Source: Trema orientale
Taxonomy: Eukaryota; Streptophyta; Magnoliopsida; Rosales; Cannabaceae
NCBI GenBank assembly: GCA_002914845.1
Contig: JXTC01000272.1
Span: 211,890 to 275,889, forward strand
DNA: 64,000 nt
Reading direction: 5' to 3'
The notes beneath the pieces were generated by a model. It had not been told where the DNA came from, did not search any database, and saw only the letters and a program-made list of their open reading frames with translations. Positions within the stretch are counted from its first letter, which is position 1; every line of letters starts with the position of its first letter. The position numbers and the translations under genes were made by a program. This document shows, in pieces, positions 1 through 10,752 of the stretch.

Positions 1-1404
1 ACTGGGACGTGAGATGAGAGTGTGAGGTTACAGGAAACTTTTTCTCTCCTCTCAAGCCTTAGGTTGGCCGAATTCTCTCTCTCTGTATTTTTTGTGCAAC
101 ACTCCCAGTATTACTGTGTAGTTTTTCCTCTCATATATCTTATATATATGAGGCCAAAAACTGCTAACCCTAGTCCAACTAGGATTGGGCTTGTTCTCCA
201 ATTTGGGCTTTGGGTGTATTTTTATAAATTTGTCCAACTCATGTAACTTATTTATAAAAATACCAACTTCTGTGTAGAATCATTATTTTACAGAGTTTCA
301 TAAAACTAATTTCACAAATACCATCAACCAATTAATGAGCTTTATTGAGTTAGACAAGAGACTTAATGGATCCAAATAATCTAAGCTCCAATAATATGAT
401 AAATACATAATAACTCTTATTATGGTATTTATATAAATATTATTAGTAAAGGGGACACTCTACTAAAGGCCCAATACTGTACTCTTAGATTAGATGTCAT
501 GCATTTTATAGAGATTCAATCAACTAACCTTGATTAACCGATCCATCTAGCATATTCTATACCACATATAGAATCCCTATACAATGCCGTAGTTGGATAG
601 GTGAAATTATCGTAATACCCCTCCAGCACCTATTTACCTTTAAGTTACCATCTTTCTATCAAGGAATAATGTTGTCGATAATTTTGTTCTCAATGGCCAT
701 TTAGACAAAATTATTAACCAATTCACAAAGCGAATACTAAGATCTTAAATTTAATTATTCCATGAATCTTGAAAGAACCTAAAGTGGCATTAATATATAG
801 TGTCCTTAACTATTTGGTGTTCCCATCAATTCATAAGCCATAACCTCCAATATGCCAGAGTTCACCTCTAATTTCATAGAGGTTAGTCTTTTAACAAATC
901 AAAAAGGTACAACCCATGAAAGTAAGTCCAATCAAATATCAAAGATTAAGATCTATATGCTAAGAGATAGTTTGTGGTAATATAAGAATTGAGTTACGGC
1001 ACTCTAATTCTTTATATTACCTGGTCTAGTTCAATACACATAACTTATTTATATTGTATTAGTATTTCTATCAGAAGTCACATACTTCAATGATTTGAGA
1101 CACATCATTCCCGTTGAGATAGACAAACACTACAGCCTATAGTAAATAAAGTATTCCATCTTTATTTACAGATTGTGAACTAGTTCATTTAGACTTAGAT
1201 AAAGAAACAAGTCTCCCCATAATTAACACTTAATCATGTTTGTTTCTTTATACACAAATAAAGTCATGGAATCTTTTTCAGATAAATAAACTATTTAACT
1301 AAGATAGTTTAATCTAGCAAATATCATAATTGCATATAAGAGAAAGTTGTTTATACTCAAAGGGTATAATTAGAAATCTATTTTTTAGGACAAATATCCC
1401 AACA
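1..1404 (-). mobile_element. Ty1/copia-type LTR, cut by the window edge
   Basis: Read on the minus strand, an LTR begins at 1404 with TGTTGGGATATTTGTCC and continues to the window edge, so its other end is outside. A TATA-like stretch (ATATATATAAGATATA on the minus strand, about 140-155) is followed by a U5-like region. The sequence outside the 1404 end has no polypurine tract, so this is the 5' LTR of an element extending left, or a solo LTR. The style (TGTTGG start, length over 1.4 kb, AT-rich) is that of long copia LTRs. No gag or pol coding is visible here. It is a fossil; its age cannot be judged without the partner LTR. Confidence 0.6.
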
Positions 1405-1831
1405 TATTCACGGACATTTTGTTTGATAATCTCTGCAATCCCACAATATAACAAAATCTAGAATTCAATTCAACGACAATATTTAACAACCATATAGCTA
1501 AGGCTCTAAACAAATACCCAAAATGGATAAAAGTTAAAAATAAAAATAAATAAAAAAACATAAAAAGTTAAGGACGAGATTGATTCAAATTCAATCATGA
1601 TTAGTACCTGAAGGAAGAGAAGGTCGTTCCCGAGTAATTATTTTAAAAGACCAAGGTTGAGTCTGAGGTGTGCATATCGCATGCTCTCTTATCGAAATGA
1701 TTAGTATATAACTTAATTATTATCATCAAGTTTGATCAATAATGAATACAAAAAAATGACTGGATTGAACTGTGCCATTGAAGCTGACGAAGGAGGCAAC
1801 AACTAAGATGGAGTCGTCACCATAGCCAATT
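1405..1831. other. Spacer between two LTR-like pieces
   Basis: No gene is visible. The 1600-1830 part is less AT-rich than its surroundings and adjoins the primer-binding-site-like sequence at 1832. It could be internal sequence of the small LTR element to its right. Nothing coding was recognised. Confidence 0.3.
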
Positions 1832-2060
1832 TGGCTCTGATACCATGTTAAGTTTCTGAGAAAGAGTAAAACAAAGGATTGATCTTTATTGATTAACAGC
1901 TAAGTAGTACAGTAGGCTTTTATAGAAGCTATATTACAAAATAGAAACTATCTAACTAACTTGTACAGGTGGTATGACTACTCTCAAAAGATAGTTAGCT
2001 TAATTCACATACCAAAATATAACCAAAAACCCCCTAAAATAATATTCTTACTCTTACTCT
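1832..2060 (-). mobile_element. Primer-binding site plus LTR fragment of a small copia-like element
   Basis: On the minus strand, 1845-1832 reads TGGTATCAGAGCCA, the initiator-tRNA-Met primer-binding site typical of plant Ty1/copia elements. Just before it on that strand, an LTR ends in ..CTTAACA (plus strand 1846, TGTTAAG..). Within this LTR the minus strand shows CTATAAAAGCC followed by AATAAA, consistent with a promoter and poly(A) signal. The distal LTR end is not clear (about 2040-2115). No polymerase coding lies on the internal side, so it is a non-autonomous or heavily decayed fossil. Confidence 0.5.
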
Positions 2061-3944
2061 TACGACTTACTGAACGTTGATCTACGACGATGGAAATTAA
2101 GAAGCTGAGACACATAATAATAGGGTTGAGAGACGAGGTGACTTAATGTGTAAAGTTGCTTTTAATAATAATAATAATAATGGCACAATTGATCCCTTAC
2201 ATACCATATATATGTATAAGATATAACTATTTAATTAGTCCCTATAATTGTAAACTTTTTGCAATAAAATCCTTAAATTTAGTGACCAGTGGAAATTAAA
2301 TCCTTTAAATTATAAGGAAAAGGTTTACAAAATTAGATAAAAATTAAATTAAATTAAAAAAAATTATAATAACCATGAATTGAAATTAAGATTTAAGAGT
2401 TACTCTAAAAAAAAAGAAGAAGAAGAATAAGATATGATCTCAAAAACAAATAGTATGAAATGATAGAGTATGGGAGAAAAAAAAAAAAAACAATAAACTA
2501 CTTCTCCTTATTTCTTTCTTTCTCTCGATTTCATGGGGAAAAAAAAAGAATAAAAAAACTTTTTCTTTCTTCTCTCTATAGATTTAATAGGGACAAAAAA
2601 TGAATAGGAAAAAATCAAAAAACTCACAAATGTATTATGTTCTTAGATTCTGTACAAATTAATTTGAAGAAGTCGAGAACGTAGAAAGAAAGTATGATAT
2701 AACAACCACGCAATAAAGAAAGATCAATTGATCAAAATTCTAAATATTGAGCCTAAATCTAAGCTCGAACATGATATTATAGAAAACACAAGTATTTAGC
2801 ATGGTTAAGCCAAATTGCCTATTTCCTTGTGAACGAGAACAATTACTAAATTCTTAAATACTGTGACTCTAAGCATAAAAAACCATCTAACATTCGATTC
2901 TAAACTATAAATTGGAGAGAAATAGAAAAGTACAAAAAAAGAAAGAAGCGTTTACGATTGGTTGGAGTTTCAATAGACAGTTTCAGCTCTTTCCATTTAG
3001 TAGTGAATGTAGCAGTTCTTTGCCGTACTTCCATTTACATGTCAAAGAACACCATCTTCAAATTAGACCCATTAATTAACCACTTACTTAATTTTAGCAA
3101 TTAATCTTGTACTTTTCTAGCTCTTGCAGCATATATATATATATATATATATAATATTTTGTTCATTTTAGTCCAAATTAATTCATGAAACTTACAAGTA
3201 ATCAATCTGAACTTAAAAGTGGAACCAAGGTGATTAGGCATTAATCCAAACTTGCAGCATCAAAAGAGTAGACGGGTGAAGGTGTTAGCTAGATAGATCC
3301 AATTTAATCTAAGATGACATATCTATGTATATATATACACACCGTTTTCGCTCTTCTTTTAAGATTTTCCGGTCCCCCTCCTGTTATTCTCTTGTAGTTG
3401 TTCACATTAGCAAGACGTGTCCTTTTAATTATAACTCTGAGTATTATGAATACTAAGCAATTGAAGTATGAATATTAAGCAATTGAATTGCCACACAAAA
3501 ATGGGTACTGGCCATCAACAAATGTAGATATATCAGCAGCATCCTTTCCTAGACTTCCAAATTCCAAGTTTGAGACTCACATGTGATAAGGCAAGGTTAG
3601 GTGTCACAAACTATTGTTAAGAGAACCGTTCCCACAATTTTTGGATTGATATTCAGTTAATTCATTGACACTGTGAGCACTCCTAATTACTAAAAAGAAA
3701 GGATATAACCTCAGTGATGTGTTGGAGAAATTAATTGCCATTTCCCAGGAGCCCACTGCTACTACATTTGAAGTTATTGATATAAGATAATCAAATTTAT
3801 TATATAGTGCCCCTTCCCATGGATTTTTTTCTTTTAAAAAAAACCTTTTCTACATCTTTATCACGTAGCTAAGCAAGCCCATAAAGAGAGAGAGAATACA
3901 AATTATAATGGGCGAATAGAAGTTTCAATTTGTTAATGAGAAAT
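2061..3944. other. AT-rich spacer, no gene seen
   Basis: Contains an AAT microsatellite (about 2164-2183), poly(A)-rich patches, and an (AT)n run at 3131-3153. No open frame here resembles a protein family. Confidence 0.5.
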
Positions 3945-4092
3945 TTAGGTGAATGACTAATATTTTAAATTTGATTAAATAGATGTCAATTTTTTAAATT
4001 TTATAGTTAAATGTCTAAGTATATATATTTTTACACTTGATAGATACGTATATCTACCAATTTTAGTTACATGTACCGAAATGTACTAAGTA

Positions 4093-4101
4093 TATAAATT
4101 T
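4093..4101. repeat. 9-bp target-site duplication, left copy
   Basis: TATAAATTT, identical to 5023-5031 on the other side of the foldback element. Confidence 0.8.
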
Positions 4102-5022
4102 GAGTTAATAGCACTATTGGTCCCTAACCTATTACCATTTTGGCATATTGGTCATCAACCTTTTTTTTTTATGGCATTTAAGTATTAAACGTTTCTCTTT
4201 TTGACACCATTGATCCTTTTGGCATATTCCATCCAAAATTCTGTTAAAATTCATTTGAATGAGAGAAATTTTGTACCATTGATCTTGATTTTTTAATTAT
4301 TTAACAATTTGGTCCCCATTTTTTTTATATTCATATTTCCTATTAACAATATTGCATCTACCAATCTTTCGAAAAATTAAAATTCTAAAAAATTAATTTT
4401 CCAAAATATTGACAGATGCAATTACATAAAGAAATGAACATTTAATGGAAAACTATAAACTTTTCAGGCTTATTTGCTGCAAATAGTTTATTAAATTTTT
4501 AGAATAACCATTCATAATTACATGAACATTTAATGAATGTAGTAAATTTTCAGTCAAATTTGACTAGTGTAAAAGCATGTATGTGAAATTTTTTTTAGTT
4601 TTAAAAATGGTAAGATAATTATTTTTTTTCATAAAGTTACTATAGTTTGACATAAACTAAGGTTTATTAGTATAATTTTTTTTCTTTTTTGAATTTAGTT
4701 TTTAAATGAAATGTTTGTTTTATATCCGTCTTTAAATTTTAATTTTATGAAAAATTGGCAGATGCAATATTGTTAATCGGAAATATGAATACCAAAAAAA
4801 AAAAAATTAGGGACCAAATTGTGAAACAATTGAAAAATCGAGATCAATGGTATAAAATTTCTCTCATTCAAATAAATTTTAACGGAATCTTAGGTGAAAT
4901 ATGCCAAAAGGACCAATGATACCAAAAAAAAAAACGTTTGGTACTTAAATGCCACAAAACATAGGTTAAGGACCAATATGCCAGAGTGGTAATAGGTTGG
5001 GGACCAATGATGCCATTAACCC
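4102..5022. mobile_element. Long-TIR (foldback) Mutator-like non-autonomous element, 921 bp
   Basis: The ends form inverted repeats of about 270 bp. The left end starts GAGTTAATAGCACTATTGG; the reverse complement of the right end starts GGGTTAATGGCATCATTGG. Both arms continue in parallel to about 4374 and 4750, including a shared 'ttgaatgagagaaatttt' block. It is flanked by a perfect 9-bp duplication (TATAAATTT), the size made by Mutator-superfamily transposases. The central 370 bp is AT-rich and has no transposase coding. The arms differ by scattered substitutions and small indels, so the insertion is not very recent. Confidence 0.85.
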
Positions 5023-5031
5023 TATAAATTT
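5023..5031. repeat. 9-bp target-site duplication, right copy
   Basis: TATAAATTT, matching 4093-4101. Confidence 0.8.
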
Positions 5032-5145
5032 TTATGACTGGTATATAATATTTTACACTTAGTAGATAAACATATATATATTGAACATTTTGTTATAACA
5101 TTTGAAAAATGGACATTTACTTAAATTAGGCTCAAAATTCCGTCA

Positions 5146-5582
5146 TTTTTTCTATAAGACCCTTTGTTAATTACTACTACTAGAGGTGATGAAATCTTTT
5201 ACCTTGATTAAAAATCCACTTTTCTCCTACTAGCTAGCTAGCTAGGATTTGGTGCATCCCTAGTGCATGTTTCTGTTGATATTAATTTACATGGAAGTCA
5301 ATTAATAAACATAAATAATGGCACAACCGCTCAAAAACAAAACAGATAAAACATCAAATATAAAACACATAGCATATATTATAACTACTAGGAAAATACA
5401 CTTATTATACATATCTGAAAATGACGATCGATTGAATAGTTGCAATCCACATACAAAATCATTCATGATGGATATCTCGAGCTCACTAACAAGCTTACCA
5501 AATTCGCTTACACATAATTCATATAACTCCCATACTATATACCATCTCCCACTAGGCTACTAACTACTATAATTGATAATGA
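5146..5582. other. Spacer, no gene seen
   Basis: AT-rich. The longest open frame (5318-5563, +) has no recognisable domain and is probably chance. Confidence 0.5.
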
Positions 5583-5927
5583 ACAGCAAGCCTGAACATC
5601 TTCAACCCACGAGTTTTCTCAATTTCAGTCCAAACTTTGGCTTCGTAGAAGCAAGAGTCTGAAGCCTACAACGTCTATGTAATACGTCGCTCCGAACATG
5701 CACTCAACATTAACTCTCACAATCTTTTTCAGCTCGAGACGACGAACCTGAAATAATTCATTCCTAGTACAACAAATCAAATTACATAAATGCAAAAGCT
5801 TGTTTTTGTTTGTTATAAGCTTTAACTGTACATTTTGCGGCAACTATAGCTTTCTTATGATTAAGAATGTAGCGAGAAATCCCACCACCGATAAAGTAAA
5901 ACTCAGAAACACGATATTCGCTAACAT
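5583..5927 (-). pseudogene. Decayed cystatin-like (phytocystatin family) gene
   Basis: Conceptual pieces on the minus strand resemble a secreted plant cystatin-like protein. They comprise a hydrophobic leader starting MLANIVFLSF (5927); a GG followed by a VAAKCTVKAYNKQK stretch, like the LARFAVxxYN signature (about 5805-5890); then, after an ATTATTTCAG acceptor, VRRLELKKIVRVNVECMFGATYYIDVV (5747 downward); then FYEAKVWTEIEKTRG, like the YEAKVW block of cystatins (to about 5590). Leader and body are in different frames, a second frame change lies near 5640, and the first intron lacks a clear GT donor. The QxVxG inhibitory loop is replaced by ECMFG. It is probably a host pseudogene of a diverged cystatin branch, not an active protease inhibitor. 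Confidence 0.55.
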
Positions 5928-6337
5928 AAAAACCCTATCATTATTTATGGAGATATGTGTATATATAGGACTTTCCATTTAAAAATGGAAAAAATATACA
6001 TGGTTTTAATTACATGATAATTTTTGTTTTGTTTTTTGTTTTTTATTACTTTATTTTTGTTTTGGTATGAAATTCAATCTGATTAGGAACTGAATAATGC
6101 GTGGTGTTATAGACTATTTATTATCTATATAGTTCTCCTTCTGCCTCTTTTTTTTTCGTTTTTTTTTTTTTTTGTTCTTGTGGTAGAAACATTGAAAATT
6201 CATCAAAATCATTTACTTTGCATTTGTCTTTGTCTGTCTGTTTATATAAATATAATAATTATAATCTGATCCAAGTCTCTCTATTTGAGATCACTTCCAA
6301 TGATAATTATCTTCTCCATTAGGGTAAAAAGAAGAAA
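5928..6337. other. Spacer, no gene seen
   Basis: T-rich tracts around 6030-6175; no coding or structured repeat recognised. Confidence 0.4.
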
Positions 6338-6688
6338 TCCGGGCCCATATACTAAGAAATTGAAAAATTCCGGACAGACTGAAACCCAATTGATTTAGAA
6401 AAATATCATACTTAATAGTATTTAGATAAATATCATTTTCTAAAGTTAGTACTTTTTAAAGTTACTCGAAGTAATTAATCAAGTCACTTGGTATAATTAA
6501 AAGTTACTTAAGATAAATAGTCTGATTATCTAAAGTAACTTGACTAATTATCTCAAGTAACTCATCAGTTAGTAAAAAGTGATATTTTTATAAATATTTC
6601 AAAATAATTCTTGGATTTTTGAAAATATATAAGAGTCTGAGATTTTTCAATTTTTTAAAAACTTTACCATAAAAAATCAAATTTCCTC
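6338..6688. repeat. Dispersed repeat, copy 1 (partner at 48379-48808)
   Basis: Shares order and wording with 48379-48808: a GGCCCA..gaaaaatcCCGGA start; a middle rich in alternating AGTTACT / AGTAACT words; 'gttaaaaagtgat'; and a tail ending 'actttaccataaaaaatcaaatttcctc'. The AGTTACT/AGTAACT words are mutually complementary, so the middle can fold on itself. No coding. The family is unassigned. Confidence 0.55.
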
Positions 6689-6796
6689 AAAGAAAAAAGA
6701 CAAAAGACAAGATAAAATCTTGAGTTTCTAACACTTTTACCCATAAAAACCAAAAAATAATTGCAAAAATACGGACACCATTTTTTTTTCCAATTC

Positions 6797-7061
6797 TTGT
6801 ATAGTTTTTATTAGAAAACTATCAATTTTTAATTTTTTTTAAGAAAAATAATATTTTTAAAATAGTTACTAGATATTAGTTTCTGAAAATTGATTACCAG
6901 TTACTAGTTACCATTTATATACCAATTATAAATACACTTGGTTACTAGTTATTAATACTCGAAAACTGGTTACTAGTTACCGGCTACTTATTACTATTTT
7001 TAAAAATGCTATTTTCCTAATATTTTTTAAAAAATAATATTTTTCTAATAAAAACATACCA
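6797..7061. repeat. AT-rich foldback element candidate
   Basis: The left arm 'atagtttttattagaaaa..' (about 6797-6875) is roughly the reverse complement of the right arm ending '..tttttctaataaaaacatacc' (about 6985-7061). The loop contains repeated TTACTAGTTAC words. No target duplication could be fixed. The AT content makes chance similarity a risk. Confidence 0.4.
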
Positions 7062-7218
7062 TATCTAAAAAATAGATACTACCATATTTTTCTATTTTTT
7101 TCCCCAAAAATTTCGTACAAGGCCAAAATCTTGGGTTAAGTAGGCAATTACCATTTTTTTCAAATGTTTGACTAAATTTACCACCACCGTTAGATTCTAC
7201 CACTTTTGAGAGGGAATT

Positions 7219-7468
7219 AGTCAAGAAGCTGTCAAGAATCCGTAAAGATCACCACCGATATCAGGAATCTGTCAAGAATCTATCAAGATTGTCAAGAATC
7301 CATTAAGAATTCATCAAAAACTCGTCAAGATCACTGCTGATATCAAGAATCCATCAAAAATCTGTCAAGATCGTCAAAACTTTGTCAAGGATCCGTCAAG
7401 ATTGCCGCCGACATTAAGAATCGTTCAAAAATTCATCAAGATCGTCAAGAATTTGTCAAGAATTCATT
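7219..7468. repeat. Degenerate minisatellite with a nested period
   Basis: About twenty imperfect copies of a 9-12 bp word close to GTCAAGAATCC run through this stretch. Superimposed on it, a longer word (tcaccaccgatatcaggaatc / tcactgctgatatcaagaatc / ttgccgccgacattaagaatc) recurs three times, at about 7249, 7331 and 7402. The short units were therefore partly amplified as blocks of roughly 70-80 bp. No long open frame crosses it. Confidence 0.7.
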
Positions 7469-7705
7469 TTTAAAAAGTGGTATGGTTGTAGATTTAATTA
7501 ATGGGGAAAAAAAATAGCGTACATCTAATTTATTCCAAAATCCTCTGTAGAAATTGGTCTAGTATAAAGGATGTAGGGCTTTCCATCCAGTTAGTTTTGG
7601 GCTGGCTCTATGTGATAAAGCTGTTTATTTTTGTTTTTTATTTTTTTGGGAATTTTAATGTGTCTTTTTTTTACATTATTTTAATCAGTGCCTATTTTTT
7701 TTTTT

Positions 7706-7905
7706 ATAACTAAATGTTCGAGTATATTTATATTTATACTTGTAGTATCTAGTTATATCAGATTTATTTTATGTACGTATTAAGTATATTAATTTTTATG
7801 ATCGATAAATTATATTTTACACTTAATTAGTATATGTATTAATATATCGCTCATTTTGCCACAATATTCGAAAAATGGACATTTACTTAATGAGCAAAAA
7901 ATTCG
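7706..7905. repeat. Uninterrupted copy of the repeat at 3945-5145
   Basis: Matches both flanks of the 4102-5022 element in order. At the insertion point it reads aagtatattaatttttatga with no insertion, against aagtatataaattt[element]tataaatttttatga. It serves as a related empty site. Confidence 0.6.
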
Positions 7906-8557
7906 GTCCTGTTGCTGTAAGTATTTTTTTTTTTTCAAGGGAAAGATAGAATCTTCAAGGTTTGGTGGACAAATGATAAATACAACAAATATATATAGAA
8001 TATATGTTCCTTTTCTAGTTCATTAATACGACGAAAAACACCATTTCTTCTAATTCCGCACACTCATGATTCTGGCCTTAGTCCCACGTATCTTCCAGAA
8101 TTATGGTAGAAGAGATGGCCACTCTCACCCTTTAACCAAAATTCAAATAGTAATCATAGCATTCCTTGAATCCCATTCCCATTACAAAGGCTTGTACTCC
8201 AATATATAAGCTCATAATTCAACCCTTTAAAATATAATTCCTACTGCCCAAGTGTAATATATGTGTACATCCAATGACATAATAATGACATACATTATAT
8301 AGTTTTGTTTTGAGTCGCATGACAGTCCTTGATGCTTGCCGTGCATTCGATATACAACCCTTTATAGAAAAGGACACAAAAGGGGTCTCTCGTAGCTTAA
8401 AAGAGAACAAGACATATAGAAATATCGGCCCCATGGCCAACCCTTCAATTATATAAGTTATTGCTTTCAAATTATACAGTTTTGACTGTTAGAGACATCT
8501 AACTACGTACACAAAAGTCACAAGAAATTAAAATATTACGATAAGAACAATATATAT
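7906..8557. other. Spacer, no gene seen
   Basis: AT-rich; no recognisable coding, RNA gene or element ends. Confidence 0.4.
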
Positions 8558-8623
8558 ATATAGGGTCATGTTTCAATGGAGTTTTTTGTTTTTGCTCCAT
8601 GAATGGGTACTTTGACCAAGTTG

Positions 8624-8651
8624 AAAATGACTTGCAATAGCAAGTCATTTT
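8624..8651. repeat. Perfect 12-bp stem, 4-nt loop hairpin
   Basis: AAAATGACTTGC - AATA - GCAAGTCATTTT. It lies within the composite inverted-repeat region 8560-8940. It is not followed by a T-run typical of terminators and is too short for a plant miRNA precursor. Confidence 0.6.
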
Positions 8652-8757
8652 TATCTACAACCATTCTCATTCCAATTTTTTAGAGAATTCTCTTTCTATT
8701 GAATTGGGAATAAGATTTGGGAATGATTTTTTAAGGAAAATAATATGGAATGATTTT

Positions 8758-8935
8758 TAAGAAACGTTTCACAACTACTTGTAATGCATGTCTTTGTATA
8801 TAACTATTATATATATATATATATGAGTGATGTTTCAATGGAGTTTTTTAGAATGATTAAATTATATATAATTTACTAATACATAATAGTTGTATACAGA
8901 GACATGCATTACAAGCAGTCGTAAAACGTTTCTTT
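8758..8935. repeat. Inverted repeat with about 55-bp arms
   Basis: The arm at 8758-8812 (aagaaacgtttcacaactac..) is nearly the reverse complement of 8878-8935 (..gtcgtaaaacgtttcttt). Both arms carry TTGTAATGCATGTCT or its complement. The roughly 65-nt loop begins with an (AT)n run. A direct repeat 'atgtttcaatggagtttttt' occurs at about 8567 and 8829, one copy inside the loop and one upstream. This suggests two pieces of one element. Superfamily unknown. Confidence 0.6.
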
Positions 8936-8939
8936 CCAT

Positions 8940-10729
8940 ATGTATATAAACAAATACATGAGCTGTATTTTGTCTGTCACATTTGGTGGAGCATGTGGTG
9001 TGTGTGTGAAATAAATTGAATTTGAAGGAATATGTAAATATGATTTTGTGGGTGTCACGCGGGGAATTCAAAATTTTCAAATTCCAAATTAAAAAAAAAA
9101 ACTGAATTATTAAAAAATAATAATAGGATTAGTTGAAATTTCCAAAACGGGTAATAGTGACCCAAATAGGAAAGATGGTGATGAAGTACGGCGAGGACTG
9201 AGGATATGAATCCCAATTCCTATGTGAGCCAAACCAATGATGCATAATATAATGTCCCATGTTCCATGTGCTTGGCTCTGATGACTACTGAAGCTGGCAC
9301 GCGAATTAGCTAAGATGATGCAATGCAACTCAAGGCCGTGACAAAAATTAGCAGTCTATGGCTTTTTCTATCATCTTTAACATTTTTAATCGAAGTAGAA
9401 AAATGTTGCTCCATCACATACCAAAAACGTACTTCAGAGTTCAGGTATTCTTGTCTTAAATATGCAAAACATTAATACATTTATGCTTTTTATTTTAAGA
9501 CGTGTGTACTATATGACCTCTTTCTAAAGGTGGGTTCGTATCAGAACTAAGCATTCACTCCCGGTAAAAGTAATAATAATAGAGATAAATAAATAAATAA
9601 ATTTCTAATTACTGAATTTCTTATTCAAAGAAAAAAAAAAGTCTATGAATACAAGGAGAGGAGGGACTAGTCTTTTGTCAAGGACAGAGGTAACCATGCA
9701 TTAAAACTGGAAGGTGATAATAAATGTTGATTATAGGAATTATATACTACGGTACTTAATTACCTTTGAGTTATTGACCAATCAAAATTTTATTTCCTCA
9801 GTAATTAGCTTCGTGCATGTCGCATCCCTAGAAGGAAAAAAAAATATTAAGAAAATGTTGATTAGCAAACGTAATCCTAAGCACCGGGACTGGGAGTAGA
9901 AGCAAAGCAAAGAGTATTTATTTATAATTAATCAAGTTTATATAAATTAGTGATTTATTAATGATATTAGTTGGAATAACTTTTGCAAAGGCTGATGATG
10001 CCAGCGTGGGGGGTGGGGGTGGGCTCGAAAAGAAGAACTCAGAGGCCTCTGATGCCCATGACTCAGCACAAGCCCCATACCCCACTTTTGCACATGTAGT
10101 TTCCCAATTATTGCAAGCTCCCTTTTTATCTTTTTCTTTCTTTTCTTTTCTTTTCTTTTCTTTTACCTTTGGATCAGTTTCAGCTTTAAATCAGGTTCCA
10201 AATGCCAATCTACGATCTCGTTTTATATTTTGTTCTCTCACCATAATCACAACCGCATCTTCTATATGTTATTCCTTTATTGACTATCCAATTTGGTAAT
10301 AAAACTCACCAAATTAATCCTTTTCTTTTTATAAAAAAACCCAAAAAAATAAGAAGTATAAAATAATATGGTCTATGATCATCTCATATATGCTACCCCA
10401 GGTGTGAGTTTAAAATTCTGTAAATACACGTAAATTAGGGGGGAAAATAAAATTAGAAAAGAACGAAAGAAAGAAAGCCAGAAATTAATCTTACGCCAAG
10501 AAAATAAATTCTATCAATTTTGGAACATAAATAAATAAATAAAGGAATATAGTAACTTTTTTGACATTAATTCTCTATGCATCTAGGTGGTCAAAGCCAA
10601 TTAGAGGGCCATGCATCAAAATGCACGAAATTGTCAACGGCTCGGATACCCGAGTTGACTCGGTCGGCCATTGCCTTGATTGTATTCCGAGTCTCCGATT
10701 CTCTGAGTGAGTTGAGTTAGACCTTTTTT
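8940..10729. other. Spacer with a CTTTT microsatellite, no gene seen
   Basis: A (CTTTT)n tract lies at about 10136-10165. A 112-codon open frame at 9961-10299 runs through it and is low-complexity. No homolog was recognised and no promoter context is apparent. Confidence 0.4.
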
Positions 10730-10752
10730 GGGGGGGGGGGGGGGGGGGGGGG
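10730..10752. repeat. Poly(G)23 tract
   Basis: Twenty-three consecutive G residues, flanked by TTTTTT and AGGTAAAAAAAAA. This is unusual in AT-rich plant spacer DNA. It can form G-quadruplexes, and its true length is likely uncertain in sequencing. Confidence 0.8.

Larger units (their letters stand above)
3945..5145. repeat. Older dispersed repeat split by a Mutator-like element
   Basis: The flanks of the element at 4102-5022 (about 3945-4101 and 5023-5145) match, with divergence, an uninterrupted stretch at about 7706-7905. Shared landmarks are 'aagtatat..aatttttatga', 'atattttacactta' and 'gaaaaatggacatttactta'. The second copy therefore acts as an empty site for the insertion. Confidence 0.6.

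Noticed and set aside
8624-8651. Hairpin as a possible miRNA precursor
   Set aside because: The 12-bp stem is too short, and the larger inverted repeat next to it looks like transposon DNA.
9961-10299. 112-codon plus-strand open frame
   Set aside because: Passes through a CTTTT microsatellite and low-complexity DNA; no domain, splice context or promoter.
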